Shown: piece by piece, positions 1 to 5,003 of the stretch
Position numbering within the stretch: the stretch's first letter is position 1
Layout of the letters: each line of letters opens with the position of its first letter
From: CAZKTS01 sp964555735
Lineage (GTDB): Bacteria > Actinomycetota > Acidimicrobiia > IMCC26256 > PALSA-555
Assembly (NCBI GenBank): GCA_964555735.1
Contig: CAZKTS010000109.1
Span: 1-6,210 of the forward strand
Direction: 5' to 3'
DNA length: 6,210 nt
Notes under the pieces: model-generated
What the model saw: the letters and a program-made list of their open reading frames with translations, nothing else
Told to the model about the DNA's origin: nothing
Databases searched by the model: none
Program-made: the position numbers and the translations under genes

Positions 1-116
1 CGGCTCGTCTTGTGCTCGAGCAGGTGGGACCGGTTCGCCTTGCGGCGACGGATCTTGCCGGTGCCCGTGACCTTGAACCGCTTGGCGGCGCCCCGGTGGG
101 TCTTCTGCTTCGGCAT
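1..116 (-). CDS. rpmI: 50S ribosomal protein L35, 3' part cut off by window edge
   Basis: Only the first 38 codons are inside the window; the family is normally about 64 residues, so roughly the C-terminal 40% lies beyond position 1. The visible protein begins MPKQKTHRGAAKRFKVTGTG and continues with a basic KIRRRKANRSHLL stretch, the classic N-terminal signature of bacterial L35, a small rRNA-binding protein of the large subunit. The residue after MPK is Q, where many L35 proteins have M or L. The ATG lies one base after the infC stop (TGA-C-ATG), and an AGGAG inside the end of infC (complement of 128-132) sits about 11 nt upstream, so the two genes look translationally coupled. rplT (L20) would be expected next, beyond the left edge. 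The identification is near certain; the end is unseen. Confidence 0.96.
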   Translation of the reverse strand, partial: MPKQKTHRGAAKRFKVTGTGKIRRRKANRSHLLEHKTS

Positions 117-117
117 G

Positions 118-759
118 TCAGGTGCTCTCCTCGGTGGCGGCCACCGGTGCGGCCGGTGGTGCCGGGGCCGGCGCGTCCGGCGATTCGGGCGGGGTCGATG
201 GGGCCTGGGGGCCGTCGGATCCCTTGGACTTGGGCTTACGCTGCCCCTTCCCCAGGGGGTGCAGGACCATGGTCATGTTGCGACCGTCCTGACGGGGCGC
301 GGACTCGACGATCGCGATCTCTTCCACCTCGTCGGCGATGCGCTCCAGGATGCGCAGGCCGAGCTCGGGGTGGGCCATCTCGCGGCCCCGGAACATGATC
401 GTGAGCTTCACCTTGTTGCCCTCGGCCAGGAACCGCTCCACGTGACGCATCTTCGTCGTGTAGTCGTGGATGTCGATCTTGGGCCGGAACTTCATCTCCT
501 TGATGACCACGCTCGTCGCCTTGCGCCGCGACTCCTTGCGGCGCTGCTGCTGCTCGTACTCATGGCGCTTGTAGTCCATGATCCGGCAGACCGGCGGGTT
601 GGCCCCGGGAGCGACCTCGACGAGGTCGAGCGCCCGATCGCGGGCTCGAGCGAGCGCATCAGGGAGGGGCACGACGCCCAGCTGCTCGCCGTCCTCGGCG
701 ATGAGCAGGACCTCGCGTGCTCGGATGCGATCGTTGATCCGGGTCTCGTCTGTGGCTAT
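118..759 (-). CDS. infC: Translation initiation factor IF-3, with AUA start codon
   Basis: IF3 binds the 30S subunit, keeps it free of 50S and proofreads start codons and initiator tRNA. The 213-residue reading shows the N-domain (about 1-70, with RINDRIRAREV near the start and the PPVCRIMDY signature at 55-63), a basic charged linker (about 64-88) and the C-domain (about 89-172, with IKEMKFRP and FRGREMAH at 123-130). Residues 173-213 are a Pro/Ala/Ser-rich, acidic-ended tail that E. coli IF3 (about 180 aa) lacks; actinobacterial IF3s often carry tails. The start is AUA at 759-757. No in-frame ATG, GTG or TTG lies near the family's N-terminus, while GAGGTGATC (complement of 762-770), a 9-nt match to the 16S anti-Shine-Dalgarno, sits 7 nt from its GAGG core to the AUA. 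Non-canonical infC starts (AUU in E. coli) mediate autoregulation, so AUA fits the family. The gene runs into rpmI with a 1-nt gap. The product is certain; the start is very likely. Confidence 0.96.
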   Translation of the reverse strand: MATDETRINDRIRAREVLLIAEDGEQLGVVPLPDALARARDRALDLVEVAPGANPPVCRIMDYKRHEYEQQQRRKESRRKATSVVIKEMKFRPKIDIHDYTTKMRHVERFLAEGNKVKLTIMFRGREMAHPELGLRILERIADEVEEIAIVESAPRQDGRNMTMVLHPLGKGQRKPKSKGSDGPQAPSTPPESPDAPAPAPPAAPVAATEEST

Positions 760-761
760 GT

Positions 762-770
762 GATCACCTC
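762..770 (-). promoter_or_regulatory. Strong Shine-Dalgarno of infC
   Basis: On the minus strand this reads GAGGTGATC, fully complementary to the conserved 3' end of 16S rRNA (GATCACCTC). Its GAGG core ends 7 nt before the AUA at 759-757. It decides the infC start: the GTG inside it opens only a three-codon frame (GTG ATC ACA TAG) and cannot encode IF3. An unusually strong ribosome site paired with a weak start codon is the pattern expected for IF3-controlled initiation. Confidence 0.8.
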
Positions 771-817
771 GGCTGGTCGGCGGCAGCGACGGGGCGAGGG
801 TGCCCTGACGCGACGAA

Positions 818-840
818 GGCGGACGCGGGAAGCGTCCGCC
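818..840 (-). other. Perfect 9-bp hairpin in the infC leader
   Basis: GGCGGACGC (818-826) and GCGTCCGCC (832-840) are exact inverted repeats around a 5-nt loop. On the minus strand the structure ends 58 nt before the infC AUA, so it would lie in the 5' leader if transcription starts further upstream. No U-run follows it, so it is not a standard intrinsic terminator. infC/rpmI/rplT leaders are known control sites in other bacteria (IF3 and L20 feedback), which makes a leader role plausible but unproven. Confidence 0.55.
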
Positions 841-944
841 ATCGGGGTGACGCCCGCGACCGACGGCCGGGGCGATCCGTGGACGGACCCGGGCTCGGCG
901 GGATCGCCAGGCCGGGTGGGGGCTCGTGGTGAACCCCACTTCCC

Positions 945-956
945 ACATTGCAATGT
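945..956. promoter_or_regulatory. 12-bp perfect palindrome, possible operator
   Basis: ACATTGCAATGT is a perfect palindrome and stands out as an AT-richer island in GC-rich DNA. It lies 31 nt upstream of the GTG of the plus-strand gene, and about 185 bp from the infC start. Position and symmetry fit a dimeric transcription factor site, but I recognise no specific regulator, and a single 12-bp palindrome can arise by chance. Confidence 0.3.
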
Positions 957-986
957 TGTCAGTGTTCGGCATGGGAGGATACCAGC

Positions 987-1409
987 GTGAGTGGCCTCTG
1001 GACACCTTCCGGCGAGCACGTCCCCGACCCCTCCGAGCGGGGCTCCCCACCCGGCAGCCCACCCGGCGCCCCCGGTGGCCCGCCCGGGCCCGGGGGTGAC
1101 GCCGAGGTCGACGAGGCGGTCCTGGCCGAGGAGCTGCGCCGGGTCCGCGAGGAGCTGGCCCGCACGCCGGTCGCCGACATCGTGGCCAACCACGCGGTCG
1201 GGCTCTGGCAGCTCGCGGTGCTGCACCTCTCGCCCGAGGAGGGCGAGTCGGCCAACCTCGCCGAGGCGAGCCTGGCCATCGACGCGATGGGCGGGATGGT
1301 CGAGAGCCTGGGCGATCGCCTCGGGCAGCACGCCGAGCCGCTGCGCGACGCCCTCGCCCAGCTGCGCATGGCGTTCGTGCAGGTGCGAGACCACGCCGGA
1401 GACGCCTGA
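987..1409 (+). CDS. DUF1844-like small protein of unknown function
   Basis: This is a 140-residue cytoplasmic protein of unknown function. The GTG start at 987 is chosen because GGGAGGA (973-979) ends 7 nt upstream; the open frame extends further 5' without a comparable ribosome site. Residues about 15-37 are Pro/Gly/Ser-rich and probably disordered. Residues about 40-60 form a charged helix (EELRRVREELA), and residues 61-136 carry the conserved-looking part: VADIVANHAVGLWQLAVLHLS, an alanine-rich AIDAMGGMVESLGDRL segment, then LRDALAQLRMAFVQV. The pattern of IADIV-type helix, LHL, AIDAM and LRDAL..LR.AFV matches my memory of DUF1844 proteins, which in actinobacteria occur beside infC; here the gene is divergent from infC. 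No transmembrane segment or enzyme motif is visible. The stop lies 8 nt before the GH15 start, so the two are probably co-transcribed. The family call is from recall, not a profile search. Confidence 0.75.
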   Translation: MSGLWTPSGEHVPDPSERGSPPGSPPGAPGGPPGPGGDAEVDEAVLAEELRRVREELARTPVADIVANHAVGLWQLAVLHLSPEEGESANLAEASLAIDAMGGMVESLGDRLGQHAEPLRDALAQLRMAFVQVRDHAGDA

Positions 1410-1417
1410 GCGGCACC

Positions 1418-3214
1418 TTGGCGTCCCGGATCGAGCAGTACGCGCTCATCGGCGACACCCAGACCGTCGCCCTCGTCGGGCCCGACGGCTCCATCGACTG
1501 GTGGTGCGCCCCGCGGTTCGACTCCGGCGCCTGCTTCGCCGCCCTGCTCGGCACCGAGGAGCACGGCCACTGGCGCATCGGCCCGGTCGGCGAGCACACC
1601 GCGACCCGTCGCTACCGCGACGGCTCGCTCGTCCTCGAGACCGACTTCGCGACCGCCGACGGCACGGTGCGCGTCGTCGACTGCATGCCGGTGCGCGACG
1701 AGCACGTCGATCTCGTGCGGGTGGTGCACGGCCTCTCGGGGCGTGTCCGCCTGCGAGTCACGCTGCGCGTCCGATTCGACTACGGATCGGTGGTGCCGTG
1801 GGTCGAGCAGCACGAGGGTCGGCTGCTCGCCGTCGGTGGCCCCGACGCGGTCGTGCTCCATGCACCCGTGCACCTCGACGCCGACGGCTTGAGCCACACC
1901 GTCGACATCGACGTCGCGGCCGGCGACGAGGTGGCGTTCACCCTCCAGTGGTTCCCGTCGCACCACCGCGTGCCGAGCGCGCCCGATGCCGCACGGGCCG
2001 TCGGCCGCACCACCGCCTGGTGGCAGCGGTGGTCGGATCGCTCCACGTTCCATGGTGAGTGGAAGGAGCTCGTCGACCGTTCCGCCATCACCTTGAAGGC
2101 GCTGACGTACGCGCCCACGGGCGGACTGGTGGCCGCGGCCACCACCTCGCTGCCCGAATGGCTCGGCGGGGTGCGGAACTGGGACTACCGCTACTGCTGG
2201 CTGCGCGACGCGACGTTCTCGCTCTACGCGCTCGTGAGCCTCGGATACGTGAACGAGGCGCGCGACTGGCGCGACTGGCTCCTCCGCGCCGTGGCCGGCT
2301 CCCCCGAGCAGCTCCACATCATGTACGGCGCGGCCGGTGAGCGCCGCCTCCCCGAGCTCGAGCTCGACTGGCTGCCGGGCTACGAGGGCTCTGCGCCGGT
2401 ACGCATCGGGAACGCCGCGTCGCGCCAGTTCCAGCTCGACGTCTACGGCGAGGTCTTCGACGCGTTCCACGTCGCGGCGAAGGTGGGCCTCGAGCCCGAT
2501 CACCGCATCCTGCCGATCCAGCAGGCGATGCTCGACTTCCTGCAGGACGGGTGGCGAGACCCCGACGACGGCATCTGGGAGGTGCGCGGTCCGCGCCGGC
2601 ACTTCACGCACTCCAAGGTGATGGCGTGGGTCGCGTTCGACCGTGCGATCAAAGCCGTGGACCGGCTGCACCTCGACTACGACCGAGATCGACTCCACGC
2701 GCTCTGTCACGAGGTCCGCGAGGACATCCTCGCCAACGGCTTCGACGCCGACCGCAACGCGTTCGTGCAGTCCTACGGCTCGACCGACCTCGACGCGAGC
2801 GCGCTGATGCTGCCGCTCGTGGGGTTCGTCGACGCCGACGATCCGCGGATGCTCGGCACGGTGGCCGCGATCGAGCGCGAGCTGACCGTCGACGGTTTCG
2901 TCCAGCGCTACGCGACGGAGCGAGGCGTGGACGGGCTCCCGGCCGGCGAGGGCGTGTTCCTCCCGTGCTCGTTCTGGTACGCCGACAACCTCGCGCTGGT
3001 CGGGCGCACCGACGAGGCGCGGGCGCTCTTCGAGCGCCTGGTCGGACTGGCGAACGACGTCGGTCTGCTCTCGGAGGAGTACGACCCGGCGACCGAGCGG
3101 CTCCTGGGCAACTTCCCGCAGGCGATGACCCACGTCGCCCTGATCAACACCGCGTCCAACCTGAGCGGGAGCCTCGGACCGGCGCGATCTCGGTCCGGCA
3201 CCCCGCCCGCCTGA
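1418..3214 (+). CDS. Glycoside hydrolase family 15 protein (trehalase/glucoamylase-like)
   Basis: This 598-residue protein has the architecture of bacterial GH15 enzymes, inverting exo-alpha-glucosidases with an N-terminal beta-sandwich (about 1-210) and an (alpha/alpha)6 barrel (about 220-585). The start (MASRIEQYALIGDTQTVALV) and GSIDWWCAPRFDS at 24-36 are typical. The substrate-site motif RNWDYRYCWLRD lies at 253-264. By family alignment from memory, E388 in GIWEVRG is the likely general acid and E553 in LSEEYDP the likely general base, followed by GNFPQAMTH at 564-572. Both catalytic positions are intact. There is no signal peptide, so it should act in the cytoplasm, on trehalose or short alpha-glucosides; mycobacterial trehalase is a known relative, but substrate cannot be decided here. 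The TTG start at 1418 has no good ribosome site (GGAGA at 1398-1402 is 15 nt away), suggesting coupling to the upstream stop at 1409. Length is normal for the family. Confidence 0.93.
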   Translation: MASRIEQYALIGDTQTVALVGPDGSIDWWCAPRFDSGACFAALLGTEEHGHWRIGPVGEHTATRRYRDGSLVLETDFATADGTVRVVDCMPVRDEHVDLVRVVHGLSGRVRLRVTLRVRFDYGSVVPWVEQHEGRLLAVGGPDAVVLHAPVHLDADGLSHTVDIDVAAGDEVAFTLQWFPSHHRVPSAPDAARAVGRTTAWWQRWSDRSTFHGEWKELVDRSAITLKALTYAPTGGLVAAATTSLPEWLGGVRNWDYRYCWLRDATFSLYALVSLGYVNEARDWRDWLLRAVAGSPEQLHIMYGAAGERRLPELELDWLPGYEGSAPVRIGNAASRQFQLDVYGEVFDAFHVAAKVGLEPDHRILPIQQAMLDFLQDGWRDPDDGIWEVRGPRRHFTHSKVMAWVAFDRAIKAVDRLHLDYDRDRLHALCHEVREDILANGFDADRNAFVQSYGSTDLDASALMLPLVGFVDADDPRMLGTVAAIERELTVDGFVQRYATERGVDGLPAGEGVFLPCSFWYADNLALVGRTDEARALFERLVGLANDVGLLSEEYDPATERLLGNFPQAMTHVALINTASNLSGSLGPARSRSGTPPA

Positions 3215-3246
3215 TCCGGCCGCCTGACCCGGCCGCCTGACCCGGC
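3208..3246. repeat. 13-bp direct repeat, three tandem copies
   Basis: The unit CGCCTGACCCGGC occurs at 3221-3233 and 3234-3246, with a one-base variant (T for C) at 3208-3220. The first copy contains the stop codon of the GH15 gene. Because the period is 13, the three TGA triplets (3212, 3225, 3238) fall in all three plus-strand reading frames. It probably arose by slippage; a function as a fail-safe stop is only a possibility. Confidence 0.85.
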
Positions 3247-3271
3247 CGCGGCCCGTGGAGCGGAGCGACGC
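3215..3271. other. Convergent spacer, no clear terminator
   Basis: This 57-bp gap separates the plus-strand GH15 gene from the convergent end of the minus-strand rib/his array. It holds the second and third 13-bp repeats and the palindrome GGCCGCGGCC at 3244-3253. No stem followed by a U-run is visible on either strand, so termination here may be Rho-dependent or lie inside the opposing gene. Confidence 0.5.
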
Positions 3272-3478
3272 CTACCGCGTGGTCTGCGCGATCTCCCCAG
3301 CCTCCCAGCACCCGAGGGCACCGGGCACGATCCGGTAGGTGACCGCCGCGCCGACCGGGACCGTGCGCGTGCCGTCGGCGATCTGGGTGCAGTGGAACAT
3401 GAAACGGGCGCCGTCGGCCCGCTCGACGGCCCCGAGGCCGCGACGGGCGTCGAACTCGACGACCGTGCCCGACGCCAT
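3272..3478 (-). CDS. Small, diverged cold-shock-domain protein
   Basis: This 68-residue protein is predicted from the ATG at 3478. An in-frame GTG at 3493 would add five residues (73 aa); neither start has a strong ribosome site, and the ATG puts the domain's GTV strand at the usual place near the N-terminus. The fold pattern is that of a cold-shock OB domain: SGTVVEFDARRGLGAVE (strands 1-2), FMFHCTQI (strand 3), VPVGAAVTYRIVPG (strand 4) and a final WEAGEI strand. The nucleic-acid motifs are weakened: RGLGAV at 13-18 replaces the usual KGFGFI, and FMFHC at 26-30 replaces the usual VFVH, so part of the aromatic binding face is missing. The role is unknown; RNA or DNA binding is possible but should not be assumed. 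It follows hisG by 25 nt (10 nt for the GTG) and is probably the last gene of that array. Confidence 0.8.
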   Translation of the reverse strand: MASGTVVEFDARRGLGAVERADGARFMFHCTQIADGTRTVPVGAAVTYRIVPGALGCWEAGEIAQTTR

Positions 3479-3503
3479 CGCTTCGCCGCTCACCCGCGCC
3501 CGC

Positions 3504-4379
3504 CTAGTGGACGATCTTCGCGATCGGCAGCTCGATGATCCCGGTCGCGCCGTGATCCTTCAGCGCCGGGATGAGGGTGTTGATCTCGCTCTTCGCGACC
3601 ACCGTCTCGACCGCGAACCCGTCCTCGCCGAAGAGCTTCGACACCGTGGGCGACTTGAGCGCCGGGAGCAATCCGATCACCGCGTCGAGGTTCGCCTCAT
3701 CGACGTTGAGCTTCAGCAGCACGCGCCCACGGGCCTCGAGCGCACCGAACAGCAGCGTCGAGAGCTGCTCCATCGCGGCACGCTTCTCCGGCACCTCGTA
3801 GGCCTGAGGGTTGGCGATCAGCTCGGTGTGCGACTCGAGCATCGTGTCGACGATCTTCAGGCCGGCAGCGCGCAGCGCGCGACCCGTCTCGGTGATCTCG
3901 ACGACGGCATCACAGATGTCGGGGACCTTGGCCTCGGTCGCACCGTAGGAGAGGGAGACCTCGGCATCGATCCCGTGCTTCGCGAAGTACCGCCTGGTGA
4001 GCTCCAGGTACTCCGTCTGCACCTTCACCCCCCGCGGCAGATCGGCAACGGACTCGATGGTCGAGTCGGCCGGTACCGCGAGGACGACCTTGATCGGGCG
4101 TGCCGTCGCCTTCGAGTAGTGGAGCCGGCCGAGCGTGTGGACGACCGCGCCGGTCTCCTCGATCCAGTCGCGACCGGTGATGCCGACGTCGAACAGGCCG
4201 TCGGCGACGTAGCGCGGGATCTCCTGCGGGCGCAGGATCCGCACGTCGGTGACCCGGGGGTCGTCGATCGACGCCCGGTAGTCGACGTCGGACGCGCGCA
4301 CGACCGGCAGGTCGGCTTCCTCGAACAGCGCCAGGGTGGCGCGCTCGAGCGACCCCTTGGGCAGGACCAGGTTCAGCAT
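3504..4379 (-). CDS. hisG: ATP phosphoribosyltransferase, long form
   Basis: HisG catalyses the first committed step of histidine synthesis, joining ATP and PRPP to give phosphoribosyl-ATP and pyrophosphate. The 291-residue protein begins MLNLVLPKGSLERATLALFE, shows the GLFDVGITGRDW segment at 61-72 and the PRPP-binding region SYGATEAKVPDICDAVVEIT at 144-163, and carries the extra C-terminal ACT-like domain (about 215-291) that defines the long, HisZ-independent form and binds histidine for feedback inhibition in studied homologues. Its ATG follows the ribH stop with no base between (TGAATG). AGGAT within the end of ribH (complement of 4389-4393) is the likely ribosome site, so translation is probably coupled to ribH. 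hisE, which I recall between ribH and hisG in Streptomyces, is not present here. The identification is secure. Confidence 0.97.
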   Translation of the reverse strand: MLNLVLPKGSLERATLALFEEADLPVVRASDVDYRASIDDPRVTDVRILRPQEIPRYVADGLFDVGITGRDWIEETGAVVHTLGRLHYSKATARPIKVVLAVPADSTIESVADLPRGVKVQTEYLELTRRYFAKHGIDAEVSLSYGATEAKVPDICDAVVEITETGRALRAAGLKIVDTMLESHTELIANPQAYEVPEKRAAMEQLSTLLFGALEARGRVLLKLNVDEANLDAVIGLLPALKSPTVSKLFGEDGFAVETVVAKSEINTLIPALKDHGATGIIELPIAKIVH

Positions 4380-4874
4380 TCAGGCCCCATCCTGGCGTGG
4401 CGCGGGCAGACCACGGAGCAACGTCACCATCTCGATGGCGGTCGTCGCCGCCTCGGCGCCCTTGTTGCCCTCACGGCCCCCGGCGCGGTCGAGCGCCTGT
4501 TGGAGGTCGTTGGTCGTGAGCACGCCGAAGATCACCGGCACGCCGGTCTCGAGGCCCGCCTGCGCGATGCCCGCGGCGCACGGACCGGCGACGTAGTCGA
4601 AGTGCGCGGTGTCGCCACGGATCACCGCCCCGAGGCAGATGACCGCGTCGATGGCACCCGAGGCTGCGAGGCGCTTCGCGACCAAGGGGATCTCGAACGC
4701 CCCCGGCACCCAGTGCACGGGGACGTCGGCCTCGGGCAACCCGTGCGACGCGAGCTCGGCGAGCGCACCCTCGAGCAACGGGCGGGTGATGTGCGCGTTG
4801 AAGCGGCCGGCCACGACGGCGACCCGCATCCCGGTCGCGTCGAGCGACCCCTCGTACTCCTCGTACTCACCCAC
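4380..4874 (-). CDS. ribH: 6,7-dimethyl-8-ribityllumazine synthase
   Basis: RibH condenses 5-amino-6-ribitylaminouracil with 3,4-dihydroxy-2-butanone 4-phosphate to form lumazine, the penultimate riboflavin intermediate; in many bacteria it assembles into pentamers or 60-mers. From the GTG at 4874 the protein is 164 residues, close to the usual 155-160. It starts GEYEEYEGSLDATGMRVAVV and shows AGRFN, the substrate-site segment WVPGAFEIPL, the catalytic-histidine motif GAVIRGDTAHFDYV, GVPVIFGVLTTND and the phosphate-contact region GGREGNKGAEAA. The GTG is preferred because AGGAG (complement of 4882-4886) stands exactly 7 nt upstream and because family members begin just before the EYEGSLD-like segment. 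An in-frame GTG at 4967 would add 31 residues of Lys/Ala/Ser/Gly-rich sequence and has only a weak ribosome site. It follows ribBA in the same direction and abuts hisG. Confidence 0.95.
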   Translation of the reverse strand: MGEYEEYEGSLDATGMRVAVVAGRFNAHITRPLLEGALAELASHGLPEADVPVHWVPGAFEIPLVAKRLAASGAIDAVICLGAVIRGDTAHFDYVAGPCAAGIAQAGLETGVPVIFGVLTTNDLQQALDRAGGREGNKGAEAATTAIEMVTLLRGLPAPRQDGA

Positions 4875-5003
4875 TCTCCCGCTCCTGGCGCTCTGCGCCG
4901 GGCCGCTCGGGCCCCGGCTCGCAGGCCGCAGGGTACCTGCGGCCTTCTTGCTCGCCTTGGTTCCCACCTCACCAGTCGGAGGTGCTCCAGAGGCGGGCGT
5001 GTC
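4875..5003 (-). promoter_or_regulatory. ribBA-ribH spacer with several inverted repeats
   Basis: If ribH starts at 4874, 129 nt separate it from the ribBA stop, long for this compact array. In transcript order it contains a 6-bp stem (4965-4970 with 4979-4984), a perfect 9-bp stem with 3-nt loop (4924-4932 with 4936-4944) and a 6-bp stem (4897-4902 with 4913-4918) just upstream of the ribH ribosome site at 4882-4886. None is followed by a U-run on the minus strand. They could set relative ribH expression or mRNA stability, or be incidental to high GC. The alternative is that this stretch encodes an N-terminal extension of RibH from the GTG at 4967. Confidence 0.45.
4924..4944 (-). other. Perfect 9-bp inverted repeat between ribBA and ribH
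   Basis: GGCCGCAGG at 4924-4932 pairs exactly with CCTGCGGCC at 4936-4944 across a 3-nt loop. On the coding (minus) strand it is followed by TGCGAGCC, so it does not resemble an intrinsic terminator in that direction. On the plus strand it is followed by TTCTT, too short to call a terminator, and no plus-strand gene ends here. Confidence 0.6.

Larger units (their letters stand above)
760..986. promoter_or_regulatory. Divergent intergenic region between infC and the DUF1844-like gene
   Basis: About 227 bp separate the divergent starts of infC (minus) and the small plus-strand gene. Promoters for both units must lie here or inside the flanking genes. I see no convincing -35/-10 pair on either strand. 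The region holds the infC ribosome site (762-770), a perfect hairpin (818-840), a perfect palindrome (945-956) and the plus-strand ribosome site GGGAGGA (973-979). The stretch around 931-985 is less GC-rich than the surrounding sequence, consistent with promoter DNA. Confidence 0.5.

Noticed and set aside
760..1599. Upstream extension of the infC frame, which would give a 493-residue protein
   Set aside because: The extra N-terminal part overlaps the divergent DUF1844-like and GH15 genes, is Arg/Pro-rich without domain character, and IF3 conservation begins right at the AUA.
959..3133. 724-codon open frame on the minus strand, antisense to the GH15 and DUF1844-like genes
   Set aside because: It is antisense to genes with clear family motifs and its translation is low-complexity, rich in Arg, Val, Glu, Gly and His, as expected from the complement of GC-rich codons. 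No recognisable domain.
3244..3253. Palindrome GGCCGCGGCC as a terminator stem for the convergent genes
   Set aside because: There is no loop or U-run; short G/C palindromes are common at this base composition.
4924..4947. Intrinsic terminator on the plus strand (9-bp stem followed by TTCTT)
   Set aside because: No plus-strand gene ends here and the T-run is too short and interrupted.
4965..4967. GTG at 4967 as the ribH start
   Set aside because: It has a weak ribosome site and adds 31 residues not typical of the family; the GTG at 4874 has AGGAG at ideal spacing. Kept as an alternative in the findings.
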